The position numbers and the translations under genes were made by a program. Shown here one piece after another: positions 1-8,403 of a DNA stretch of 37,613 bases. The notes beneath the pieces are model-generated. The model was not told where the DNA came from. It was given only the letters and a program-made list of their open reading frames with translations, and made no database searches. The DNA lies in contig NZ_JYJF01000071.1 in assembly GCF_000955975.1 (NCBI RefSeq), positions 1 to 37,613 on the forward strand. Reading direction: 5' to 3'. This DNA comes from Saccharothrix sp. ST-888. GTDB lineage: Bacteria; Actinomycetota; Actinomycetes; Streptomycetales; Streptomycetaceae. Numbering within the stretch: the first letter of the stretch is position 1; each line of letters starts with the position of its first letter.

Positions 1-948
1 CTGCGCAAGCTCAACCCGGCCGGCGGCACCGCGATCGGGACCTGGCTGACCCTGGCCGACCAGCTCTTCGAGACCCGGTCCGACATCCCCATCCGGCACG
101 GCATCCTGCTCACCGACGGCCGCAACGAGCACGAGAAGCCGGGCGAGCTGCAGCGCGTCCTGGACCAGGTCACCGGCCGGTTCACGGTGGACTGCCGGGG
201 CGTCGGCACCGACTGGGAGGTCGACGAGCTGCGCCGGATCTCCTCCGCCCTGCTCGGCACGGTGGACATCGTCGCGGAACCCTCCGGCCTGGCCGAGGAC
301 TTCCGCAGAATGATGGAGAAGACCATGGGCAAGCAGGTCGCCGACGTGGCGCTGCGGCTCTGGACCCCGGCCAACGCGGTGGTGAAGTACGTCAAGCAGG
401 TCGCCCCGACGGTCGAGGACCTGACCGGGCGCCGGGCCGAGGCCGGACCGCGCGCCGGGGACTACCCGACCGGCTCCTGGGGTGACGAGAGCCGCGACTA
501 CCACGTCTGCATCGAGGTCCCGGCCGCCGCCGTCGGCAACGAGATGCTCGCCGCCCGGATCAGCCTGCTCCTCCCCCGCCCCGACGGCAGCTCCGACATC
601 CTCTCCCAGGGCCTGGTCCGGGCGGTCTGGACGGACGACCTGGTCTCCTCCACCCGGATCAGCCCGCAGGTCGCGCACTACACCGGCCAGGCGGAGCTCT
701 CCGCCGCCATCCAGGAGGGCATGGCCGCCCACCGCGCGGGCGACCTGGACCGTGCCACCGCCAAGCTGGGCACCGCCGTCCGACTCGCTCACGAGACCGG
801 CAACGAGGGCACGTTCAAGCTGCTGCAGAAGGTGGTGGACGTAGTAGACGCCAAGGAGGGTACGGTTCGGTTCCGTAAGAACGTGAGCGAGGCCGACTCG
901 ATGACTCTCGAGACCCGGTCGACCAAGACGGTACGGGTGAAGAAGTGA
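1..948 (+). CDS. VWA-domain protein, C-terminal part (5' end outside window)
   Basis: The frame is open from base 1 to the TGA at 946-948, so 315 residues of a larger protein are visible. The first residues read LRKLNPAGGTAIGTWL and then ILLTDGRNEHE. These match the later part of a von Willebrand factor A fold, with the MIDAS threonine in GGT and the LLTDG strand; the DxSxS half of the metal site would lie before the window. After the VWA fold comes a beta-rich segment (about 160-220) and a helical C-terminus with a charged tail ending KTVRVKK. VWA proteins usually bind partners through a metal ion. The next gene starts 46 bp downstream on the same strand and encodes an FHA protein, so an operon linked to Ser/Thr phosphorylation is likely, but this is inferred from context. 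The true start cannot be seen. Confidence 0.85.
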   Translation: MRKLNPAGGTAIGTWLTLADQLFETRSDIPIRHGILLTDGRNEHEKPGELQRVLDQVTGRFTVDCRGVGTDWEVDELRRISSALLGTVDIVAEPSGLAEDFRRMMEKTMGKQVADVALRLWTPANAVVKYVKQVAPTVEDLTGRRAEAGPRAGDYPTGSWGDESRDYHVCIEVPAAAVGNEMLAARISLLLPRPDGSSDILSQGLVRAVWTDDLVSSTRISPQVAHYTGQAELSAAIQEGMAAHRAGDLDRATAKLGTAVRLAHETGNEGTFKLLQKVVDVVDAKEGTVRFRKNVSEADSMTLETRSTKTVRVKK

Positions 949-994
949 CCGGTTCAGCTGAGCGTGGCGGACCTGCCGGAATGTGGGGGAACTG

Positions 995-2332
995 ATGCCG
1001 ATCTGCCCTAGGGGCCACGAGTCGCACGCCGAGGACTGGTGCGACTTCTGCGGCTTCCCGATGACCCCGCCGCCCGGCGTCGCGGTCCCGGGCTCGGCGC
1101 CGTTCGGCGGTCCGGGGGCACCGGGTGGTCCCGGTGCCCCCGGTGGTCCCGGTGCGCCCGGTGCGCCCGGCTCGTTCGCACCGCACGGGGCGCCACCGAT
1201 GGGGCGCCCGATGGCACCGCCGTCCTTCTCCGCCCCCCAGGAGCCGACGGCCGGCCTGGTCACCTGCCCGATCTGCCGGACCCCGCAGACCGGGCGGTAC
1301 TGCGAGGAATGCGGGTACGACTACGACCTGTCCGCCCCCTCGGGCCGTCAGCACCGCGCCGCACCGCCGGTCGGCGGGCCGCACGGCGGCGGGTACGGCT
1401 TCCCGCCGCCCGCGCCCGCGCCGTACCAGCCGCCGATGCCGCCGCCCGCACCGGCGCCGAGCCCCTACCAGCCGCCGACGCCACCGCCCGCACCCGCACC
1501 GGAGCCCTCGCCGTTCCCGCCGCCCGCACCGGGCCGGATGCCGTTCGAGAGCGCCGGCGCGCCCGCGCCGAACGCCCCCGGGTACGACGGCTCCGCCCCG
1601 TTCGCCCCCGCCGACCCGTACGCCCGGCGCGATCCGTACGCCCAGCCCCAGGCGGCGCCGTACGAGAACGCCGACCCGTACGCGCGGGACCCGTACGCCA
1701 AGGCCGACCCGTTCGCCAAGGCCGCGCCGTACGAGACCGGCGCTCCGTACGAGGGCGGCCAGCCGTACGAGAAGGCGGCGGCGTTCGCCGACCCGGAGGG
1801 GTTCGAGCGGACCGGCCCGGTGTACGCGCAGCCCGGACCGACCGCTCCCGGCGACGAGTTCGGGACGTCGTTCAGGCTCGCGCCGCCCGCGAACACGCCC
1901 GCCGCGCCGCCGCAGCCCGCCCGCACCACGTGGATAGCGGTGGTCAGCGCCGACCGTGACTACTTCACCGACATGATGGCGCGCAGCGGACCGGAGGCCG
2001 CCGGACTGTTCTTCCCGCCGTACTGCCCCGAGCGGCGCATCCCGCTGACCGGCCGGGGCCAGCTGCGGATCGGGCGCCGCAGCCAGCACCGGGGCACCGT
2101 CCCGGAGATCGACCTGTCGGTCGCACCGGAGGATCCGGGGGCCTCGCACCAGCACGCGCTGCTGGCCGAGCAGACCGACGGCAGCTGGGTGCTGGTGGAC
2201 CAGGACTCGACCAACGGCACCACGGTCAACGGCGGTTCCGAACCGGTGCCGCCGCACACCGCGATCCCGCTGACCGACGGTGACCGCATCCACGTCGGCG
2301 CCTGGACCACGATCACCCTGCACCGCGCCTGA
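995..2332 (+). CDS. FHA-domain protein with two zinc-ribbon motifs and a Pro/Gly-rich linker
   Basis: A 445-residue protein. I chose ATG 995 because GTGGGGGAA sits just upstream; an in-frame GTG at 983 would add four residues. It has three parts. The N-terminus carries zinc-ribbon-like cysteines (C4, C16, C19), and a second set (C91, C94, C103, C106) follows a Gly-Ala-Pro repeat. Residues about 120-310 are low-complexity: Pro/Ala-rich blocks, then repeated (D)PYA/PYE units. The last 100 residues form an FHA domain with the RIGRR strand, the ASHQHA motif (SxxH type), DSTNGTTVNG, and GDRIHVG. FHA domains bind phosphothreonine, so the likely role is to read out Ser/Thr kinase activity, with the linker as a flexible arm. 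It follows the VWA gene by 46 bp and ends at a strong hairpin. No membrane segment is seen. The fold call is firm; the partner is unknown. Confidence 0.9.
   Translation: MPICPRGHESHAEDWCDFCGFPMTPPPGVAVPGSAPFGGPGAPGGPGAPGGPGAPGAPGSFAPHGAPPMGRPMAPPSFSAPQEPTAGLVTCPICRTPQTGRYCEECGYDYDLSAPSGRQHRAAPPVGGPHGGGYGFPPPAPAPYQPPMPPPAPAPSPYQPPTPPPAPAPEPSPFPPPAPGRMPFESAGAPAPNAPGYDGSAPFAPADPYARRDPYAQPQAAPYENADPYARDPYAKADPFAKAAPYETGAPYEGGQPYEKAAAFADPEGFERTGPVYAQPGPTAPGDEFGTSFRLAPPANTPAAPPQPARTTWIAVVSADRDYFTDMMARSGPEAAGLFFPPYCPERRIPLTGRGQLRIGRRSQHRGTVPEIDLSVAPEDPGASHQHALLAEQTDGSWVLVDQDSTNGTTVNGGSEPVPPHTAIPLTDGDRIHVGAWTTITLHRA
1106..1171 (+). repeat. Collagen-like Gly-Ala-Pro coding repeat
   Basis: Within the FHA gene, codons 38-59 encode repeated Gly-X-Pro units (GGPGAP repeated). 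The DNA shows near-tandem 9- and 18-bp units built from GGTGGTCCCGGTGCCCCC-like blocks. It is an in-frame low-complexity repeat that could change copy number by slippage. Confidence 0.8.
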
Positions 2333-2342
2333 CGACCCCTCG

Positions 2343-2372
2343 GGTGGGGCCCGTCGGCCGACGGGCCCCACC
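2343..2372 (+). terminator. Perfect 15-bp inverted repeat after the FHA gene
   Basis: GGTGGGGCCCGTCGG is followed directly by its exact reverse complement, 11 bp after the stop codon. No T-run follows, which is common for actinobacterial terminators. It probably ends the VWA-FHA transcript before the ABC transporter promoter. Confidence 0.75.
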
Positions 2373-2441
2373 TCGGCCACCGACTGGTCACAATTTCCCC
2401 AAGTGGCTGCACTGACCTGCACGATCACCCCGTCCACCCCC

Positions 2442-2447
2442 TAGGGT
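2442..2447 (+). promoter_or_regulatory. Candidate -10 box of a leaderless promoter for the ABC transporter
   Basis: TAGGGT lies 7 bp before ATG 2455. That is the spacing at which transcription would begin on the start codon itself. Only a weak AGGG lies closer to the ATG. No good -35 box is seen at 17-18 bp. Confidence 0.45.
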
Positions 2448-2454
2448 TCAGGGC

Positions 2455-3372
2455 ATGACTGCAGCTATATCCGCGGACGGGATCCGGAAGCGGTACGGGG
2501 ATGTCCAGGCTGTCGACGGAGTGTCACTCACCGTCGAGACTGGCGAGTTCTACGGAATTCTGGGGCCCAACGGGGCCGGTAAGACCACCACTCTGGAAAT
2601 CCTGGAGGGTATCCGGGAGCCCGACGAGGGCCGCATCGAGCTGCTGGGGCTGGCGCCCTGGCCGCGCAACAGCAAACTGCTGCCGCGGATCGGCGTGCAG
2701 TTCCAGGCCTCGGCCTTCTTCAACAAGCTGACGGCCCGTGAGACCATCCGCACCTTCGCATCGTTCTACGGGGTGGGCCCGAAGCGGGCCGACGCGATGC
2801 TGGAGCGGGTGGGACTGACCGACTCGGCCACCGTCCACACCGACAAGATGTCCGGCGGTCAGGCCCAACGCCTCTCCATAGCCTGTGCGTTGGCGCACGA
2901 CCCGGAACTGGTCTTCCTGGACGAGCCGACCACCGGCCTCGACCCGCAGGCCCGCCGCAACCTCTGGGACCTGCTCCGCGACATCAACTCCGAAGGCCGC
3001 ACGGTCGTCCTGACGACCCACTACCTGGACGAGGCCGAGGTGCTCTGCGACCGGGTCTCGGTGATGGACCACGGCAAGGTGCTGAAGACCGGCGCTCCGG
3101 CCGCCCTGGTGCGCGAGATCGACGACACCGTCCGGGTGAGCGTCGAGTCCGGCCAGCTCAGCGCCGCACGGGCGCGCGAGCTGTTCGGCGCGGCCGGCGC
3201 CGAGATCGCCAACCTGGAGGACAACTCGGTCTCGCTCTCCGTCTCCACCCGCGCGCCCGCCCCGGTGCTGTCGGTGCTCGCGGAGCAGAACGCCCTGCGC
3301 GGCCTGGAAGTTCGCGGAGCCACCCTGGAGGACGTCTTCCTCCAGCTGACCGGACGGGAGTACCGGGCATGA
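2455..3372 (+). CDS. ABC transporter ATP-binding protein, DrrA-like
   Basis: A 305-residue nucleotide-binding subunit of an ABC-2 type exporter. Visible motifs are Walker A GPNGAGKT (37-44), signature SGGQ (133-136), Walker B VFLDEP with D156/E157, and the H-switch TTHYLDEAE (H190). The last ~80 residues form the extra C-terminal domain seen in DrrA/CcmA-type subunits and end with GATLEDVFLQLTGREYR, typical of daunorubicin-resistance-like ATPases. The stop overlaps the permease start by 4 bp (ATGA), so the two are translationally coupled. Substrate cannot be read from sequence; members of this family export drugs, lipids or polymers. There is no sign of a biosynthetic cluster nearby, so a housekeeping or self-protection role is more likely than antibiotic export. 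Confidence 0.95.
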   Translation: MTAAISADGIRKRYGDVQAVDGVSLTVETGEFYGILGPNGAGKTTTLEILEGIREPDEGRIELLGLAPWPRNSKLLPRIGVQFQASAFFNKLTARETIRTFASFYGVGPKRADAMLERVGLTDSATVHTDKMSGGQAQRLSIACALAHDPELVFLDEPTTGLDPQARRNLWDLLRDINSEGRTVVLTTHYLDEAEVLCDRVSVMDHGKVLKTGAPAALVREIDDTVRVSVESGQLSAARARELFGAAGAEIANLEDNSVSLSVSTRAPAPVLSVLAEQNALRGLEVRGATLEDVFLQLTGREYRA

Positions 3373-4502
3373 GCACGACCTCGGCCACGGCACAGCAGAC
3401 GCCCACCGGACAGCCGCCGGCGGAGCGGGAGCGGGTCAGCGCCTTCGCCGGCCTCTCCCGGGTGATGCTGCTCGGCTTCCTGCGGGACCGCGGCACGCTG
3501 TTCTTCACGCTGGTCCTGCCGCTGCTGTTCCTGCTGCTCTTCGGCAGCCTCTACAAGAGCTCCGGCACCTCCCACGTGAAGATCGCCGAGGTCGGCTCGG
3601 TGCAGCTGCTCGACCAGGCACCGGGCGACGCACGGGCGCAGCTGGACAAGGTCCTCAGCATCACCAAGTACGAGGACCAGAACGCCGCCCTGGAGAAGGT
3701 GCGCAAGGGCGACCTGGACGGGCTGGTGACCTCGGGCCCGAACGGCCAGGTCGTCCTCCGTTTCAGCGCCTCCGACCAGGTCAAGTCCGGCAGCGTGCAG
3801 GCCATCCTGAACTCGGTCGTCGAGTCGGCCAACCAGGCGGCCTCCGGCAAGGCCCCGGCCTTCACCCTGGCGGCCAGCCAGGTCGAGGACAACTCGCTGA
3901 AGCCGATCCAGTACCTCACCCCCGGCCTGCTGGGCTACGCCATCGCCATGGGCGCCGTCTACGGGGCCTCGTTCACCCTGGTGACCTGGCGCAAGAAGCG
4001 GGTGCTGCGGCGCCTGCGGCTGACCCCGGTCTCACCGCTGGCGATCGTCGGTGCCCGGGTCGGAGTCAGCGTGCTGGTCGCACTCGCCCAGACCGCGCTC
4101 TTCCTGGTGGTCGCCACCATGCCGTACTTCGGCCTCAAGCTGTCCGGCAACTGGTGGCTGATCGTTCCGCTGGTCATCTGCGCCACCATCGCGTTCATGT
4201 CGATCGGCCTGGTCACCGGCTCGATCGCGAAGAGCGAGGAGGCGGCGAACGGGATCAACCAGATCATCGTGCTGCCGATGTCCTTCCTGGGTGGCGCGTT
4301 CATCCCACTGGACGTCGCACCCGGCTGGCTGCAGACCGTCTCGCACGCCCTGCCGCTGCGCTACCTGATCGACCCCGCGAAGTCGGTGCTGAGCAAGGGC
4401 GGCGGCGTGATGGACGCGCTCCCGTCCATGGGGATCCTGCTGGCCTTCGCCGCCGTGATGACGCTGATCGCCTCGCGCTTCTTCAACTGGGACGACGCGT
4501 AA
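3369..4502 (+). CDS. ABC-2 type transporter permease
   Basis: A 377-residue membrane partner of the preceding ATPase, starting inside its stop codon. Layout matches ABC-2 permeases of the YhgE/DrrB type: a first membrane helix (about 45-60, rich in Leu/Phe), a long extracytoplasmic domain (about 65-180) with little hydrophobicity, then five hydrophobic helices from about residue 185 to 370. The segment PMSFLGGAFIPLDVAPGWL and the following ALPLRYLIDP are the conserved ABC-2 signature region near the end. It forms the transmembrane path of the exporter. It is followed by a short perfect hairpin at 4512-4530. Confidence 0.93.
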   Translation: MSTTSATAQQTPTGQPPAERERVSAFAGLSRVMLLGFLRDRGTLFFTLVLPLLFLLLFGSLYKSSGTSHVKIAEVGSVQLLDQAPGDARAQLDKVLSITKYEDQNAALEKVRKGDLDGLVTSGPNGQVVLRFSASDQVKSGSVQAILNSVVESANQAASGKAPAFTLAASQVEDNSLKPIQYLTPGLLGYAIAMGAVYGASFTLVTWRKKRVLRRLRLTPVSPLAIVGARVGVSVLVALAQTALFLVVATMPYFGLKLSGNWWLIVPLVICATIAFMSIGLVTGSIAKSEEAANGINQIIVLPMSFLGGAFIPLDVAPGWLQTVSHALPLRYLIDPAKSVLSKGGGVMDALPSMGILLAFAAVMTLIASRFFNWDDA

Positions 4503-4511
4503 CCACGCACC

Positions 4512-4530
4512 CGGACCGGACTCCGGTCCG
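4512..4530 (+). terminator. Hairpin after the ABC permease
   Basis: CGGACCGGA, one base, then TCCGGTCCG: a perfect 9-bp inverted repeat 9 bp after the stop codon. The one-base spacer means the real loop must open some pairs. Likely terminator of the transporter operon. Confidence 0.55.
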
Positions 4531-4583
4531 CCCCGCAGGGGTCGTACGCCGAAAGACCGGTGTACGGCCCCTGCGGCCGTCTG

Positions 4584-4595
4584 CGACCATGGTCG
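4584..4595. promoter_or_regulatory. 12-bp perfect palindrome abutting the globin start
   Basis: CGACCATGGTCG is perfectly self-complementary and ends one base before the GTG start of the globin. It could be an operator or a structure hiding the start. No clear ribosome site is seen in front of that GTG. Confidence 0.3.
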
Positions 4596-4596
4596 G

Positions 4597-5001
4597 GTGA
4601 ACGACATCCCACGTGGCACGCTCAGCGAGGAGACCTTTTTCGACGCCGTCGGCGGCGAGCCGACCTTCCGGCGGCTGGTGCACCGGTTCTACCAGGGCGT
4701 CGCCGAGGACGAACTGCTGCGGCCGATGTACCCGGAGGAGGACCTGGGCCCGGCCGAGGAGCGGCTGGCCCTCTTCCTGATGCAGTACTGGGGCGGCCCC
4801 CGCACCTACAGCAACGAGCGTGGCCACCCCCGGCTGCGGATGCGGCACGTGCCGTTCAAGGTGGACCGCGCCGCCCACGACGCCTGGCTGAAGCACATGC
4901 GCACGGCCGTGGACGAGCTGGAGCTCCCCGCCGACGCCGAACGCCAGCTGTGGGACTACCTGACCTACGCCGCCGCCTCGATGATCAACACCGCGGGCTG
5001 A
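4597..5001 (+). CDS. glbO: Group II truncated hemoglobin
   Basis: A 134-residue heme protein from a GTG start. It matches the mycobacterial GlbO pattern very closely: FYDAVGG-like N-terminus, RFYQGVAEDELLRPMYPE, QYWGGPRTYS, and RGHPRLRMRHVPF. Key residues of group II globins are present: Tyr B10 (Y32), Tyr CD1 (Y45), proximal His F8 (H84) and Trp G8 (W97). These support a 2-on-2 globin that binds O2 or NO; the usual proposals are oxygen handling and NO/peroxide detoxification. The start is supported because the only nearby ATG (4589) runs into a stop after two codons. It lies 94 bp after the exporter and ends 66 bp before a convergent gene. Confidence 0.93.
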   Translation: MNDIPRGTLSEETFFDAVGGEPTFRRLVHRFYQGVAEDELLRPMYPEEDLGPAEERLALFLMQYWGGPRTYSNERGHPRLRMRHVPFKVDRAAHDAWLKHMRTAVDELELPADAERQLWDYLTYAAASMINTAG

Positions 5002-5067
5002 CGGCCCTTCACCGCGAGGCGCCCGGCAGGACCGGCAGGGTCGGGAGGACCGGGACTGCGCAGCCGG

Positions 5068-5811
5068 TCAGCGCAGCGGGCTCAGACCCAGTCCGGCCCC
5101 CGGCGCCGCGGCGCTGCGCACGGCCACCGACCCGGCCGGAGCGCTCAGCCTGAGCCAGGCCCCGGCCCCGTGCACGGTGAGCGGGACGGCGGGCCGCAGG
5201 AAGCCCATCACGTACGCGGCGTGCACCGCCCGCAGCGGGAGCTCGGGCGCGGCGGTCAACGGACGGGACCAGATCTCGTCGGCGAGCCCGTCCAGCACAC
5301 TGCGGGTCCGGTGGTGTTCGGGGACCGCTCCGCTGCGCTCCTTGAACTCCCGGACGGCGGCCATCAGTTCGGGGAAGACCTCGAACGCGGGCGGCTCGGC
5401 CAGCAGCCGCCACCCGGTCCGGGGCGGCAGCAGACCGGCCCACGCGGGCCCGGTCACGGCGGCGGGGACGAGCACGGTGTTGGCCTGCTCGTCGACGGAC
5501 TCCAGCAACTGGCCCGCCGAGACCGTGAGATCGGCCGGCCCGCCCAGCTCGGCCAGCCGCGCCGTGCGGATCGCCAGCGCGCCCGAACTCCCCAGCGGCA
5601 GCCGCCCGAAGACGGCCAGTACACCACTGCCCGAAGCCGCCGCACCCGACTCCGGCTCCGCAACCGCCTCCGCGCCCCCGGAACCCGCCGAACGCACAGC
5701 CTGCAGGCGCACGGCGGCGGCCCGGTCGAAGCGCAGCAGCCGGACCAGGAAGGCGGCCAGGTCGGCGGCCTCCCCCGCATCGGCGAGCATCAGGCGGACT
5801 GGCGTACTCAA
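5068..5811 (-). CDS. Unidentified protein downstream of the thioesterase
   Basis: A 247-residue protein that I do not recognise. The start is probably TTG 5811; it lies 64 bp after the thioesterase stop on the same strand, so the two are likely co-transcribed. The sequence is Ala/Leu-rich with no signal peptide and no membrane helix. A Gly/Ser/Ala-rich linker (about 42-62) is followed by what looks like an alpha/beta domain (63-160) with LTVSAGQLLESVDE, then a helical part with EFKERSGAVPEHHRTRSVLDGLADEIWSRPL split over residues about 160-195, and a beta-rich end with LTVHGAGAWLRL. The Trp and His residues in the middle are the likeliest functional ones. Codon use is like its neighbours. Function unknown. 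Confidence 0.75.
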   Translation of the reverse strand: MSTPVRLMLADAGEAADLAAFLVRLLRFDRAAAVRLQAVRSAGSGGAEAVAEPESGAAASGSGVLAVFGRLPLGSSGALAIRTARLAELGGPADLTVSAGQLLESVDEQANTVLVPAAVTGPAWAGLLPPRTGWRLLAEPPAFEVFPELMAAVREFKERSGAVPEHHRTRSVLDGLADEIWSRPLTAAPELPLRAVHAAYVMGFLRPAVPLTVHGAGAWLRLSAPAGSVAVRSAAAPGAGLGLSPLR

Positions 5812-5875
5812 CGGATCAGCTCACTCGGTACGGGGACGGTCGGTGGTCGGAGCGGCGGACGGCGGCCGACGCCGC

Positions 5876-6358
5876 CTAGACGGCTGCCGCGACGCTGCCG
5901 GCGACAACGGCCTTCGCCGCACCCTCGACCTCGTCGGCGCCGTCCATGAAACCGGTGAGGAACTGCCGCTCCACCGGGCTGATCCGGCGCGGCCGCCCCT
6001 CCACCAGGTCGTAGGGGACGACGACGGTGGACGCCCGGACGTAGATCGTCTCGGTGCCGTCCTCGTGGGTGTCCTTGATCTCGTACGAGACCGTCAGCGA
6101 GGCCCCGCCGATCTTGGTCACCCAGGTCTCGATGGTCACCGGCGCGGGCCGGTGGACCAGCGGACGCTTGTAGTCGATCTCGTGACGCGCCACCACCGAG
6201 CCACCCGCGAACTCCCCGGCCCCGGCCGCGGCGGCCTGGGTGAACATGAAGTCGATCCGGGCCTCCTCCAGGTAGCGCAGGAAGACCACGTTGTTGACGT
6301 GCCCGAAGGCGTCCATGTCGGACCACCGCAGGGGGCAGGCATAGATGTGGCGTGCCAC
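5876..6358 (-). CDS. Acyl-CoA thioesterase, hot-dog fold (4HBT/YbgC type)
   Basis: A 160-residue hot-dog thioesterase. I chose GTG 6358 because GAGGAG lies 7 bp upstream; the TTG at 6373 would overlap that site. The active-site helix reads RWSDMDAFGHVNNVVFLRYLEEAR, with D16 and the GHVNN turn (19-23) typical of 4-hydroxybenzoyl-CoA thioesterase/YbgC/FadM-like enzymes. The rest shows the expected strands: HEIDYKRPL, IETWVTKIGGASLTVSYEI, ETIYVRASTVVVPYD. It would hydrolyse an acyl-CoA in the cytosol; chain length cannot be told. It lies downstream of ettA with a hairpin between them, and upstream of the unidentified gene. Confidence 0.9.
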   Translation of the reverse strand: MARHIYACPLRWSDMDAFGHVNNVVFLRYLEEARIDFMFTQAAAAGAGEFAGGSVVARHEIDYKRPLVHRPAPVTIETWVTKIGGASLTVSYEIKDTHEDGTETIYVRASTVVVPYDLVEGRPRRISPVERQFLTGFMDGADEVEGAAKAVVAGSVAAAV

Positions 6359-6404
6359 GAGCGTTCTCCTCAAATCCGAATACCCGCCGGTAGCTTACGG
6401 GCGG

Positions 6405-6442
6405 CGGCCCGGCAGACCACCCTGGGGCAGTCTGCCGGGCCG
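6405..6442 (-). terminator. Hairpin between ettA and the thioesterase gene
   Basis: A perfect 13-bp inverted repeat (CGGCCCGGCAGAC / GTCTGCCGGGCCG) with a 12-base loop, 17 bp beyond the ettA stop. No T-run on the minus strand. Likely terminates ettA, or lowers read-through into the thioesterase gene. Confidence 0.7.
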
Positions 6443-6458
6443 TTGTTGCGCCAGGGTG

Positions 6459-8123
<1,665 letters not shown>

Positions 8124-8262
8124 GTGAGATCGCTCCGGCGTCGTCGTGAGTATTCGGCTTGCAGCCTTCCATTCTGCCGCACTGCGGCCGAGGTCCCGAA
8201 CGGCCGAGGTCGCACGGGCCCCGCACGGCCGCCGGAGGCTGCGGAGGACTCCCCCTGAGACG

Positions 8263-8305
8263 CCCCGGTCCCGCCCTCCGCTCACTGCGGAGGACGGGAC
8301 CGGGG
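8263..8305 (-). terminator. Long hairpin between the surface-protein gene and ettA
   Basis: A 19-bp stem (8263-8281 with 8287-8305) with a single mismatch and a 5-base loop. It lies about 100 bp after the surface-protein stop and about 140 bp before the ettA start on the same strand, so it probably separates the two transcripts. Confidence 0.75.
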
Positions 8306-8403
8306 GCCCTCGGTGCTTCGGTGCCACACCTTCACTGCGTCGGTGTCTGCGCGCCTCGGCTCACCCGCCTCGGCTCAGCGGCCGGGGCAGGTGTTCGGCC
8401 GGG

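Noticed and set aside
815..2437. Long minus-strand ORF antisense to the FHA gene (540 codons)
   Set aside because: Arg/Gly-rich mirror of a high-GC coding region; no fold, and the plus strand encodes a clear FHA protein.
2455..4502. ABC exporter as part of an antibiotic cluster
   Set aside because: No biosynthetic genes nearby; neighbours are signalling and housekeeping genes.
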